DNA of 25,709 nt from a virus. Position numbers and translations under genes: made by a program. The stretch spans positions 1 through 25,709 of IMG/VR virus record IMGVR_UViG_3300030104_001158; one strand, 5' to 3'. This document shows, one piece after another, positions 7,768-14,674 of the stretch. How positions within the stretch are numbered: the stretch's first letter is position 1; the number at the start of each line of letters is the position of its first letter. The notes beneath the pieces were generated by a model. It was not told the DNA's origin. It saw only the letters and a program-made list of their open reading frames with translations, and did no database searches.

Positions 7768-8256
7768 CTATTGTTTACAAACGCCCTCCACATATACATC
7801 ATCTGCATTTTCCAGACAACTTATTTGTTTTGGTCTGGAGAGTGGAGATGAATCTGGTTCCTTTTCTTTGTAAAATACATGGTTGCCAACGGTAGCTGTC
7901 ACCTCCATGTCTTCTGTCCAGTAAGGAGGGTCAATATCAACTGAATGATAATGTGTGGCTTCCTTTCCAACAACAGATATGTAGTGCCCCTCTTCAATCA
8001 TCAACTGAGCAATCGCCTTGGCACGCTTCATGGAATTTTTATCTGCCATTTTATCTGGCTTACCATCGCACCACCAAGAATACGCACAACCGTTTTCATT
8101 TTCTTGGAGCACAACCCCACAAATATCGTCAGGGAAAGCAGGAGAGGCAACCCTGTTTAGGGTCACCTCAGCAACTGCGATCTGGCCTTGCACCTCCTCT
8201 CCTCTGGCCTCGAAATAAAGATTTAAACTCATACACAATAAAACTGTTTCTATCAT
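7768..8256 (-). CDS. SleB-type cell-wall hydrolase (probable endolysin)
   Basis: This 162-aa protein matches the SleB/Hydrolase_2 family along its length. It has LYFEARGEEVQGQIAVAEV with the probable catalytic Glu16, then LNRV, DDICGVVLQ, AYSWWCDGKPD (about 58-68), THYHSVDIDPPYW (about 101-113) and a Cys-containing tail. The family cleaves peptidoglycan as spore-cortex-lytic or murein hydrolases and serves as endolysin in many alphaproteobacterial and marine phages. There is no obvious signal peptide, so export would need a holin. Its start overlaps the stop of the upstream 94-aa gene (ATGA), and its TAG is buried in the leader of the methyltransferase. Sitting inside the replication operon, far from structural genes, is unusual for a lysis gene. 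Confidence 0.87.
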   Translation of the reverse strand: MIETVLLCMSLNLYFEARGEEVQGQIAVAEVTLNRVASPAFPDDICGVVLQENENGCAYSWWCDGKPDKMADKNSMKRAKAIAQLMIEEGHYISVVGKEATHYHSVDIDPPYWTEDMEVTATVGNHVFYKEKEPDSSPLSRPKQISCLENADDVYVEGVCKQ

Positions 8257-8537
8257 GCGACTTCCTCCGCACTATACCCAAACAGCTTTGCAACGAGCGT
8301 AGTTGTCTTTTTCTCGTTTGCTTGGATAAACTGTCGAGATAACTTCAATCTCACAGCTTTCATATCCAGAGTTTTACGAGTGCTTTCAGAAATAACGATC
8401 TGATGCTCAGTGCCTTGATAAACCCCTGTACCGAAGTCTTTCATTTCAGCAATAAGCTCTTTCTCTTCTTTTGCCATCTCAGCAATATGTGCTCGAAGAG
8501 TAGCAACCCTGTTGACTTTATTTAAAATATTATCCAT
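8253..8537 (-). CDS. Small coiled-coil phage protein
   Basis: This 94-aa protein has an N-terminal helix with coiled-coil character (LNKVNRVATLRAHIAEMAKEEKELIAEMKDFG). A short beta part follows (GTGVYQGTEHQIVIS), then STRKTLDMKAVRLKLSRQFIQANEKKTTTL. The order coiled coil, G-x-Y-x-G, 'v-x-x-S-x-R-x-T-LD-x-KAV-x-x-L' is familiar from small phage early proteins near recombination or replication genes, sometimes annotated as Gam-like. I cannot confirm nuclease inhibition. It has a strong leader (AGAAAGGAA, then ACAAA, before ATG) and is coupled to the hydrolase by ATGA. Confidence 0.65.
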   Translation of the reverse strand: MDNILNKVNRVATLRAHIAEMAKEEKELIAEMKDFGTGVYQGTEHQIVISESTRKTLDMKAVRLKLSRQFIQANEKKTTTLVAKLFGYSAEEVA

Positions 8538-8579
8538 TTTGTTTCCTTTCTAATTTGCTATCCTAGACCTTTCGGTTTC

Positions 8580-8600
8580 GAGGGAGGAGCTACCTCCCTC
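8580..8600. repeat. Perfect intercistronic GC hairpin
   Basis: Stems GAGGGAGG (8580-8587) and CCTCCCTC (8593-8600) surround the 5-nt loop AGCTA. It lies between the stop of the 123-aa gene (8615) and the ribosome site of the 94-aa gene. No T-run follows on either strand, so mRNA processing or stabilisation is more likely than termination. Confidence 0.65.
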
Positions 8601-8614
8601 ATCATCAGTAGGAA

Positions 8615-8986
8615 TTAAGTGTATAAAGTTCTAAATTCTTCCTCATAAGAATATGGTATATTAAGTGCAAAACAAGCATAGCTATAATCTCTAAGATCAA
8701 GCTTTTCAGATTGAAAGATCCAACGAAGAGCTGTCTCTCTATCACCAGCTCCAATGCTAATGACATCTTGCACACGATCTTCAAAAGCTTTTGCCTTTCG
8801 CACTTGATCAGCTTTTTCTTCAGCCATTGTAGTTTCATGCTCATCACAAAGATCATCCCAGATCTTCTGCTTGTTCTCAGGAGTTTCATCCCAATAATGA
8901 GAAAGATGCCCAGTTCTTCCGACACTGCGTGTGCCGTAAACTTCTTTCACAAGATCTGAAAAAATATTATCGCTATATGTGTACAT
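8615..8986 (-). CDS. Conserved-type small phage protein (MYTYSDNIFSDL family)
   Basis: This 123-aa acidic protein begins MYTYSDNIFSDLVKEVYGTR and continues with HYWDETPENKQKIWDDLCDEHE, a pattern (F/Y-SD-x-x-FSDLxKExYG...KQxxWDxL) that I associate with small phage proteins of unknown function. The middle is helical and highly charged; the C-terminus (LDLRDYSYACFALNIPYSYEEEFRTLY) is aromatic-rich. Its leader is AGAAAGGAAATAAA before the ATG. The overlapping frame at 8605-8925 is a shadow. No enzymatic motif is visible. Confidence 0.65.
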   Translation of the reverse strand: MYTYSDNIFSDLVKEVYGTRSVGRTGHLSHYWDETPENKQKIWDDLCDEHETTMAEEKADQVRKAKAFEDRVQDVISIGAGDRETALRWIFQSEKLDLRDYSYACFALNIPYSYEEEFRTLYT

Positions 8987-8998
8987 TTTATTTCCTTT

Positions 8999-9250
8999 CT
9001 AAATGTTGATGTTGTTGTGAGCAGGGTTAGCAAAGCCTAGTCTAACACCACGCTCTGCTCGAATTTGTGCAGACTTCTTTGCTTGCACAACAATCAATTC
9101 TTTATTTTCTAAAGCATAATTAGCAACTCCAGAACCGCAAGTTTTACGAGCTATAGCAACCGCTAAGTCAAAGTCGCAAACCGTTCTTGTTAATATTCTG
9201 TGAAAAACTCCGTTCCATGAATTTTCTTTTTGTGCTTGTGTCATCGCCAT
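8999..9250 (-). CDS. Small hypothetical early protein
   Basis: This 83-aa protein has two cysteines (CDF and TCGSG), basic helical stretches (AKKSAQIRAERGVRLG) and no membrane segment. The start is supported by AAGAAAGGAATTAAAA just before the ATG, and a promoter-like element sits upstream at 9278-9306. Its TAG stop (9001-8999) forms the first bases of the next gene's Shine-Dalgarno box (TAGAAAGGAA). I do not recognise the family. Confidence 0.6.
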   Translation of the reverse strand: MAMTQAQKENSWNGVFHRILTRTVCDFDLAVAIARKTCGSGVANYALENKELIVVQAKKSAQIRAERGVRLGFANPAHNNINI

Positions 9251-9277
9251 TTTTAATTCCTTTCTTACTATACATAT

Positions 9278-9306
9278 AGAGTATCAAATAAATAACAGGG
9301 TGTAAA
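9278..9306 (-). promoter_or_regulatory. Candidate promoter downstream of the polymerase gene
   Basis: On the minus strand, TTTACA (9306-9301), a 17-bp spacer and TACTCT (9283-9278) occupy the gap between the polymerase stop and the 83-aa gene. The -10 region TTTGATACTCT is identical over 11 bases to the + strand element at 19219-19229, and both are followed shortly by an AGAAAGGAA leader. Confidence 0.5.
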
Positions 9307-9335
9307 GTAAAAAGAAACTAATTAAAATCAATAGG

Positions 9336-11699
9336 TTAGAAGAGGCTAGATTGCATTGCCACCTTCTTTTTCCCTGATAATAACTCCTCCTGCCTTGGTG
9401 TCAGTATCTGATTCGTTTTTCTTCTCTGCACAATATCCTCAGCCATTTTAGGTCCAACACCTCTAATCATGGTCAATCCACCAATGAGCTGTCCATCTTG
9501 CACTGACCAGTTCACTTCGGATTGATAGCGGTCAAATTGTTTGTAGGAATATCCACCAGTCTTCAGCTCCTGTAAAACTCGTTCTGTCTGTTCATCGTCA
9601 CGAGCATTTCTGAGTGTCGCTGCTGAGAACTCCAGTGGAAACTTGGATTTTAATACACAGCAGTAATAGCTGACCATTGCATAGGCTACAGCGTGTGACT
9701 TATTAAAGGCGTAGGCTCCCATTGTATTAATGTTATCCCAGATCTCCTGAATTTTCTGCTCTGGTATTCCCTGCTCCAAAGCTCCCTGTTTAAACTGTCC
9801 AAAAAACTTATCCATGTATTCCTTACCCAAAGACTTCGAGGTTGCCTTCCTCAGTGCTGATACATCCTCCCATGACATCTTTCCAACATCACGAGCAATC
9901 AACATCACCTGTTCCTGATAAACAATAACTCCGTAAGTCTCTCTTGTAATATCCTCAAGCAACGGATGCATATAGGTAACTTCCGTCTGACCTATTCGAC
10001 GCTTGACGTATTGAGCTGTTCCCCCTGAGTTTAACGGACCAGGCCTTGCCAGTGACGTAATAGCTGAGATGTCATCAAACTTCCTGACCTTCATTTCATC
10101 CGTCAGCTTTTTAAGTGCGTATCCCTCGAACTGAAATATCCCTGCATATTTCTTATCGTTCAGAATATCAAAGGCATCCTGATCTTCAAGGTTATAGCTC
10201 AAGAGCTTTTCTCGTGACCAACCCACCTGATCAAGTACATCCTGTATGACTGACAATGTTCTTAACCCCAGTGCATCGATCTTGAGTAAGTTCAGTGATT
10301 CGGCATCCTTCTTATCAATCTGAGCTGAATACTGGCTTACTGCACAATACTTGCTGACTGGGTCTTGAGTGACCAAAACCCCTGCAGCGTGAACCCCAGA
10401 ATGTCTGGCGTGGTTTTCCATCTCAACTGCATTTCTAAGCTTTGGATATTTATTCATCATTTGTCGTCCAACACGAGTATCCGTAAAGGTGTCAAAAATA
10501 CAGAGGTCAGCTCTTGGCTCTCCAAGTGCCCTCTCAATAATATTATCTTTCAGTAAGACAATGTCAGCCGTAGGCATTTTTAAATCCTTACACACTTCTG
10601 AAATTGCAGAGCGTGCCTTATACCGACTGACGGTTCCCAAGTGAGCAACCTTCTCAGCTCCGTATTTATTTCTAAGATATTCAAAAACCAATTCACGTTT
10701 GTCATCTTGAAAATCAATATCAATGTCTGGCATGTCAGCTCGACTGACATCTATAAATCTCTCGAACAGCAATCCAAACTTTATCGGATCGACATCTGTA
10801 ATTCCAATCAGATAGCAAACCAGACTTCCTGCTGACGAACCACGAGCAGGACCAACCAACATATGTTTCTTTGCGTAGTTCACCATATCCGCAATCACAA
10901 AGAAGTAATCCTCAAATTTCTTTTCTGCTATTGCCTTCAATTCTCTGTCCAGACGCTGCTTATATTCTCCAGTTAGCTCAACACCTAATTTCTCTGCACC
11001 TGCCTCACAAAGCTCCTGCAATGTTACTGGTGATTGAAATGATATCATCTGAGCTACTGGTAGTTCTGCATTGCATTCATTGGCAATGTAGTGGGTGTTT
11101 TCCTTTGCATCTCGTGGTATCCAACTAGGAAGCTCATAGTCGTGTCGAAGATACGATGCACCGTTAATTTTATTTGACCCCACAAGGATCTCATAAGTTT
11201 CCCTGTCTTTTTCTGTCGGATAGTAATTGTCAGAGGTTGCCACTGGCTTAAACCCTTTGGATCGACAAAACTCCAGTGCCTTTGGTGAACTCATTTCAAT
11301 ATATAGGTTTTCTTTTTTGGTTCGAGGTAACAATCCCCAGACTGGTTTAAACCCTGAAAGCATGATGACGTTTTCAGAAACATCAAAAAGATCCTCATAG
11401 GTAATACGGTCACGCTGAGTTGCACTTTTGGATACAAGCTCATAAATCTCAGCTAAACCGTCATTATTCTTTGCCAGAAACCCCATCATATTTTCTTGGG
11501 TATCTTCAGCTACACAAATCTCAACTCCCAGAATTGGCTTTACGTTATACTTTTTACACATTTTAACAAAGGGAACATGACCCCACGTTCCAGTGTCTGT
11601 AATGGCTAAGGCATCCAAACCAAACTGGGCAATGACTTTCTCTATCGTTCCGTAAGCTTTGCGAAACGAATACTCCGTTCTAACCCTTAGCTGAATCAT
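9336..11699 (-). CDS. Family C (DnaE-type) DNA polymerase III alpha subunit, short phage form
   Basis: This 787-aa protein is a family C replicative polymerase. An N-terminal PHP domain (LRVRTEYS...ALAITD...KPILGVEICV) is followed by the palm, with GPARGSSAGSLVCYLIGI and MPDIDIDF carrying catalytic Asp327 and Asp329. The third Asp (475) is in LLKIDALGLRTL. PGPLNSGG and FNKSHAVAYAMVSYYCCVLKS fit the fingers, and a C-terminal helix-hairpin-helix GVGPKMAEDIV is present. The PHP metal ligands are largely lost (the usual HxH reads QLRVR, and TDHG reads TDTG), so proofreading by PHP is unlikely. It is much shorter than cellular DnaE (about 1160 aa) and lacks the C-terminal OB and tau-binding regions. 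The ATG at 11699 has AGGAGG six bases upstream and overlaps the previous gene by 20 bp. Confidence 0.93.
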   Translation of the reverse strand: MIQLRVRTEYSFRKAYGTIEKVIAQFGLDALAITDTGTWGHVPFVKMCKKYNVKPILGVEICVAEDTQENMMGFLAKNNDGLAEIYELVSKSATQRDRITYEDLFDVSENVIMLSGFKPVWGLLPRTKKENLYIEMSSPKALEFCRSKGFKPVATSDNYYPTEKDRETYEILVGSNKINGASYLRHDYELPSWIPRDAKENTHYIANECNAELPVAQMISFQSPVTLQELCEAGAEKLGVELTGEYKQRLDRELKAIAEKKFEDYFFVIADMVNYAKKHMLVGPARGSSAGSLVCYLIGITDVDPIKFGLLFERFIDVSRADMPDIDIDFQDDKRELVFEYLRNKYGAEKVAHLGTVSRYKARSAISEVCKDLKMPTADIVLLKDNIIERALGEPRADLCIFDTFTDTRVGRQMMNKYPKLRNAVEMENHARHSGVHAAGVLVTQDPVSKYCAVSQYSAQIDKKDAESLNLLKIDALGLRTLSVIQDVLDQVGWSREKLLSYNLEDQDAFDILNDKKYAGIFQFEGYALKKLTDEMKVRKFDDISAITSLARPGPLNSGGTAQYVKRRIGQTEVTYMHPLLEDITRETYGVIVYQEQVMLIARDVGKMSWEDVSALRKATSKSLGKEYMDKFFGQFKQGALEQGIPEQKIQEIWDNINTMGAYAFNKSHAVAYAMVSYYCCVLKSKFPLEFSAATLRNARDDEQTERVLQELKTGGYSYKQFDRYQSEVNWSVQDGQLIGGLTMIRGVGPKMAEDIVQRRKTNQILTPRQEELLSGKKKVAMQSSLF

Positions 11700-11991
11700 C
11701 GATTGCCTCCTGAATAAATGCATAGACCCCAAGATCGTGCATGGAGTCCTTATGCATTTTATCCCACTGGTTGCAGTACCGCATAAGCTTGTGAATTATC
11801 ATTACAAAATTACCCATGCGATTGATTTCTTCTTTCCTCCCATACTCCGAAAGATTATTAACTTTTGGCAAGCCCTCTGGAAAAAGAGCTTGCATGACTT
11901 CTCCATACTGGCTGTACGTATTGCCATAAGAGGAGCGTTCTTTAAACGTCTTGACCGCTTCCTCTATGTTTTTCAATGGCGTTACTTCCAT
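11680..11991 (-). CDS. DUF6378-like phage protein
   Basis: This 103-aa all-helical protein reads ERSSYGNTYSQYGEVMQALFP, then INRMGNFVMIIHKLMRYC, then DSMHDLGVYAFI. The pattern (R-x-x-YG-x-x, then a K/R-rich helix, then D-x-x-x-D-x-x-x-Y) fits the DUF6378-like proteins common in phages. Their helical layout recalls MazG-type nucleotide pyrophosphohydrolases, but the full acidic metal-binding set is not evident, so I do not assign activity. The ribosome site AGAGGA precedes the ATG by seven bases. The start overlaps the end of the 68-aa gene and its end overlaps the polymerase start. Confidence 0.65.
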   Translation of the reverse strand: MEVTPLKNIEEAVKTFKERSSYGNTYSQYGEVMQALFPEGLPKVNNLSEYGRKEEINRMGNFVMIIHKLMRYCNQWDKMHKDSMHDLGVYAFIQEAIDDSAKG

Positions 11992-12188
11992 TTGGCAATC
12001 CTCTTTGCCCTATCAACAATGGCTTTTGCCCTGCCCATAATGCTGTCAATCTTACTCATCGTTTCATCAACTTCTTGATACGATTCAGCAAGTGCATCTG
12101 GCTGTTTGATTTTGTGCATATTCTTGATCGAATCAATCACATTTATTTTTTCTTTTGGTGCAACTGCCTTTTTCTTTTTTCTACCCAT
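11982..12188 (-). CDS. Small basic hypothetical protein
   Basis: This 68-aa protein starts MGRKKKKAVAPKEK. I chose the ATG at 12188 because AAGGAG lies seven bases upstream; the longer reading from 12224 would begin inside the upstream microprotein. It has a strongly basic N-terminus and two amphipathic helices. The last ~25 residues (MGRAKAIVDRAKRIAKWK) are again basic, so nucleic-acid binding is possible. No known family is recognised. Confidence 0.6.
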   Translation of the reverse strand: MGRKKKKAVAPKEKINVIDSIKNMHKIKQPDALAESYQEVDETMSKIDSIMGRAKAIVDRAKRIAKWK

Positions 12189-12255
12189 TATATTTCTCCT
12201 TAAAATATTTTTTAAAAGCTTCAACGATAGCTTTTTCTACATCGTTATAAATCAT
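12181..12255 (-). CDS. 24-aa coupled micro-ORF
   Basis: A short frame, M-I-Y-N-D-V-E-K-A-I-V-E-A-F-K-K-Y-F-K-E-K-Y-N-G, starts at an ATG overlapping the upstream TGA (ATGA at 12255-12252). It ends in a TAG that lies 8 bp inside the next gene. It would form one amphipathic, Lys/Glu/aromatic helix. Both junctions are typical of the operon, and otherwise the 63-bp gap would be empty, which supports a real gene. It could instead be a leader peptide that carries ribosomes to the AAGGAG site of the 68-aa gene. Confidence 0.45.
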   Translation of the reverse strand: MIYNDVEKAIVEAFKKYFKEKYNG

Positions 12256-12509
12256 AGACCATCCTCTAAATAAATGAAATATCCAGAGGCATCACCCTTA
12301 AAATTATAACGATCAACAAGCTGATTGTTAAGCTTTGCAATGCCTTTAAGATATGTCCTTGCAGTTGATTTTGGGATGTCACCATTTTCTACAAGCGACT
12401 TCAAATCTTTGAACTCATGATTTAAACTTCGCATTGCAACGGTTAACGCATACTCAGTTGGAGTACCCATCTCCAGTAGTTCTTTTTTAAAGCTTATGGA
12501 ACCTTCCAT
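12252..12509 (-). CDS. Small hypothetical early protein
   Basis: This 85-aa protein is mainly helical: EGSISFKKELLEMG, then EYALTVAMRSLNHEFKDLKSLVENGDIPKSTARTYLKGIAKLNN, then an aromatic, acidic tail (YFIYLEDGL). No motif is recognised. The leader AGAAAGGAAGAAAA precedes the ATG, and the box includes the TAG stop of the upstream gene. The stop overlaps the start of the 24-aa frame. Confidence 0.6.
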   Translation of the reverse strand: MEGSISFKKELLEMGTPTEYALTVAMRSLNHEFKDLKSLVENGDIPKSTARTYLKGIAKLNNQLVDRYNFKGDASGYFIYLEDGL

Positions 12510-12521
12510 TTTTCTTCCTTT

Positions 12522-12740
12522 CTAATTAATCCATATACCCCTAGCAGTTCGTGCAGCAATTGCATGACCAATAAGAATGTTATTATCCCACATAGGTATA
12601 AAGTTGTGAAAATTTCCGATAACCAAATTCGCATCAAAATTATGTTGCTTGGCTGCCTTTCTTAAAGCTGCCACGCCTTCAATTGATATTACTTTATCGT
12701 CATTAAAACGTAATTCAAATATTTCTTTTAATTTGCTCAT
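12522..12740 (-). CDS. Small hypothetical early protein
   Basis: This 72-aa protein appears to have an alpha/beta pattern (KVISIEGVAALRKAAKQHNFDANLVIGNFHNFIPMW...). It has no cysteines and no membrane helix. The ATG is preceded by TTAGAAAGGTAATTAA. Its TAG (12524-12522) is the first triplet of the downstream gene's TAGAAAGGAAG box. The family is not recognised. Confidence 0.6.
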   Translation of the reverse strand: MSKLKEIFELRFNDDKVISIEGVAALRKAAKQHNFDANLVIGNFHNFIPMWDNNILIGHAIAARTARGIWIN

Positions 12741-12761
12741 TTAATTACCTTTCTAATTTGT

Positions 12762-12855
12762 TGGTAGGAGTGTAAGGAATCGAACCTCACATTACGATGT
12801 CGCACCACCGTTGTTTAATTGTGCAATCATTAAACATTCACTTACCAAAACTCCC
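12762..12855 (-). tRNA. tRNA-like element with encoded CCA (non-canonical or degenerate)
   Basis: The 3' part is strongly tRNA-like on the minus strand: T-stem TGAGG, loop TTCGATT, stem CCTTA, then CACTCCT, discriminator A and CCA (12762-12764). The presumptive 5' end GGGAGTT pairs with CACTCCT over six positions (one G-U wobble; position 7-66 mismatched). A 6-bp hairpin, ACGGTG/CATCGT with loop GTGCGA, fits a long variable arm. A 7-bp stem GTTTAAT/ATTAAAC could be an anticodon arm, perhaps anticodon TGC, with a mismatch by the loop. The D-arm is missing or too short, so a canonical cloverleaf cannot be drawn. At 94 nt it is class II in size. It may be a decayed tRNA, a tRNA mimic or a processing signal; the anticodon is uncertain. 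Confidence 0.4.
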
Positions 12856-12864
12856 ATTGTTAAG

Positions 12865-12884
12865 GTGGGGGATTTCTCCCCCAC
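12865..12884. repeat. Perfect GC hairpin beside the tRNA-like element
   Basis: Stems GTGGGGGA and TCCCCCAC surround the 4-nt loop TTTC. It lies between the stop of the 65-aa gene (12892) and the 5' end of the tRNA-like element on the transcribed minus strand. There is no T-tract, so processing or RNA protection is more likely than termination. Confidence 0.65.
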
Positions 12885-12891
12885 TGATTTG

Positions 12892-13089
12892 TTAACTAAT
12901 ACGATCAAACAATAAACGATTTACTATGTCATCCACCGAATTACTAAATGACATATCTATTACATCCTGATCTAAAGACATATCGATGTCAGCAGCCTTG
13001 ACTTCAGAAAGTATTATATTTCTAAAAGCTTCAGACGTTGCATCCTTAACCTTATCCTTAATCGCTTCCAATGTATCTTCAGTTATCAT
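12892..13089 (-). CDS. Small acidic hypothetical protein
   Basis: This 65-aa acidic, helical protein (MITEDTLEAIKDKVKDATSEAF..., then ADIDMSLDQDVIDMSFSNSVDDIVNRLL) has no recognised motif. It has the operon's typical leader (TTAGAAAGGAAGAAAA before ATG). It is the first gene after the candidate promoter at 13121-13149, so it probably opens a secondary early transcript that runs through the tRNA-like element toward the polymerase. Confidence 0.55.
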   Translation of the reverse strand: MITEDTLEAIKDKVKDATSEAFRNIILSEVKAADIDMSLDQDVIDMSFSNSVDDIVNRLLFDRIS

Positions 13090-13120
13090 TTTTCTTCCTT
13101 TCTAATTAACTATACGAATC

Positions 13121-13149
13121 AGTGTAATTTAACTAATTGCAAAATGCAA
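13121..13149 (-). promoter_or_regulatory. Candidate sigma70-type promoter downstream of the UvrD-like gene
   Basis: On the minus strand, TTGCAT (13149-13144), 17 bp, then TACACT (13126-13121). It sits in the 113-bp gap between the helicase stop and the 65-aa gene. The -10 TACACT belongs to the same TANNCT type as the elements at 9278 and 18531. Confidence 0.5.
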
Positions 13150-13202
13150 CCTTTTATTTTACCCTTTTATATCAAGGGGTTGTAGGCGTTGATGAGCTAT
13201 CA

Positions 13203-14663
13203 TCATAATGTAAAGTGTCGAAGACCACGAGGTCTTATAAAAAACAAGTTCTCTCTGGTTCTTGTCAGTGCAACATACCAAACCCTGTTTTCCTCATCTG
13301 TTCCCAAGGCATCCCAACTCAACTTACCCATGTCCGTCAAGACAACGACATTGTCGGCCTCACCGCCTTTGGACTGATGGATTGTTGATATTGTAATTCT
13401 TGGCTTGTCATGAAACCTTTCTCCATTTCGCATACAGGATCTCAAGTATTCTCTCTCGTCAGGTGGTATTCCCCTGAGTACAGACATCCAATCTCTCTCA
13501 ATCGCTTCTGGTGGCAATCCAAAATCCTCTAGGCTGTATGTTTCCTTTGCTCGAAGCTTAACCTTAAACAAGAAAAACTTGGCAAGGTTTTCCGCATCAA
13601 AAAGAGAAATCTGTTTCTTCTTTCGCATTGTCTCCCATGCCATAATAGCCCTTGTCTCATCCGTATCCAAGGAACTCCTGCCATTATAAATGTATCCGTA
13701 TCCCTGTTGCCGTGCAACTTTCTTTAATCGATACAGCAGGTACTTACTTCTTGCCATGCAGAGCCAAGTTCCACTGCGACTGAAATCTATGTTATCGTCA
13801 TCTGAAACGTAGTGAACCCTTCCGTGATCCAACTTCGGTGTCCACGGCTTGACGTATCTATTTTTTATCCGACTGACAATGTCGTTGGCATATCGATGCA
13901 CCGCCCTTGGAACTCGAAAACTCTGAGGTAGGATCACCTTGTCCCCTCGCAAGCTTAGAAACTTCTTAACGTCAGCTCCTGCCCAACCAAAAATAGCCTG
14001 ATCGTCATCCCCTGCAATATACACCTCAGACGCATTTTGAGATGCCAAGATTGCCATGCGAAACTGAAGTGAGCTTAAATCCTGAGCTTCATCAATTATA
14101 CAAATGTCAATTGGCAGTGGCTCCTCAAACTTCTCAAGCATATCCGTAAAATCAAAAAGCTTGTTCTCTCTTTTATATTTGGAAAGAGAATCACGGTATT
14201 GCTTTACAGCGTGAAAGCTTAGGTCATTTTCATTGGAGTAATTGTATTGCGTTTCCAGATCTCTTAACCCAACACGAGCTAGTGATTCCACCCTCGAACA
14301 TTTATCCCCCAATCCATAGCCATTGTGAATGCCCAGATCCTCATCGTAAATCCCCTTGAACTCAACACCCATAGCCTTGCCAATTTTCACAAAGTGTTTA
14401 TCGGTCATGACATCCTCACGTTTTAACCCCAGACGTTTGTATGCCAGTGAGTGCAGTGTCCTAAAGTATGGAAAGCGTGATGTCTCAAAGTTAAACTGTT
14501 CCATTGCTCGTTCCTGAGCTTCATTCGCTGCCTTTCTTGTGAATGCTAAGTAGGCGATTCGCTCTGGCTCTATTCCACGAGCTAAACTGTTTTCAACAAT
14601 CTTTAATAGACTGGTGGTTTTTCCTGTTCCTGGTGGTCCTAATATTATCTGAACATGTCTCAT
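13203..14663 (-). CDS. UvrD/Rep-like superfamily 1 helicase
   Basis: This 486-aa protein has the SF1A motifs. Walker A is GPPGTGKTT (9-17), motif Ia is AYLAFTRKAANEA, motif II is IIDEAQD (189-195), and motif III is GDDDQAIFGWAGA (218-230). Motif IV is LPQSFRVP (245-252), motif V is STIHQSKGGEADNVVVL, and motif VI is VWYVALTRTRENL. It should unwind DNA 3' to 5' with ATP at replication forks or during recombination. At 486 aa it is shorter than cellular UvrD (about 720 aa), with reduced 1B/2B insertions, as in other phage versions. The primase lies just upstream, and its TAG forms the start of this gene's TAGAAAGGAAG leader. No DnaB-type replicative helicase is seen in the window, so this may be the fork helicase. 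Confidence 0.92.
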   Translation of the reverse strand: MRHVQIILGPPGTGKTTSLLKIVENSLARGIEPERIAYLAFTRKAANEAQERAMEQFNFETSRFPYFRTLHSLAYKRLGLKREDVMTDKHFVKIGKAMGVEFKGIYDEDLGIHNGYGLGDKCSRVESLARVGLRDLETQYNYSNENDLSFHAVKQYRDSLSKYKRENKLFDFTDMLEKFEEPLPIDICIIDEAQDLSSLQFRMAILASQNASEVYIAGDDDQAIFGWAGADVKKFLSLRGDKVILPQSFRVPRAVHRYANDIVSRIKNRYVKPWTPKLDHGRVHYVSDDDNIDFSRSGTWLCMARSKYLLYRLKKVARQQGYGYIYNGRSSLDTDETRAIMAWETMRKKKQISLFDAENLAKFFLFKVKLRAKETYSLEDFGLPPEAIERDWMSVLRGIPPDEREYLRSCMRNGERFHDKPRITISTIHQSKGGEADNVVVLTDMGKLSWDALGTDEENRVWYVALTRTRENLFFIRPRGLRHFTL

Positions 14664-14674
14664 TGGCTTCCTTT

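Noticed and set aside
7760-7790. Programmed -1 frameshift joining the hydrolase to the methyltransferase
   Set aside because: No X-XXY-YYZ slippery heptamer was found before the TAG, and the methyltransferase frame has its own upstream TAA at 7777-7775. A rare start codon is simpler.
7953-8342. Plus-strand frames of up to 129 aa over the hydrolase
   Set aside because: They lie opposite a confidently identified SleB-type gene, have no ribosome site, and show Ser/Pro/Cys/His-rich shadow composition.
8605-8925. 106-aa frame overlapping the 123-aa gene on the same strand
   Set aside because: It lacks the AGAAAGGAA leader and has a Leu/Ile/Lys-biased shadow composition; the 123-aa frame has leader, balanced composition and a familiar N-terminus.
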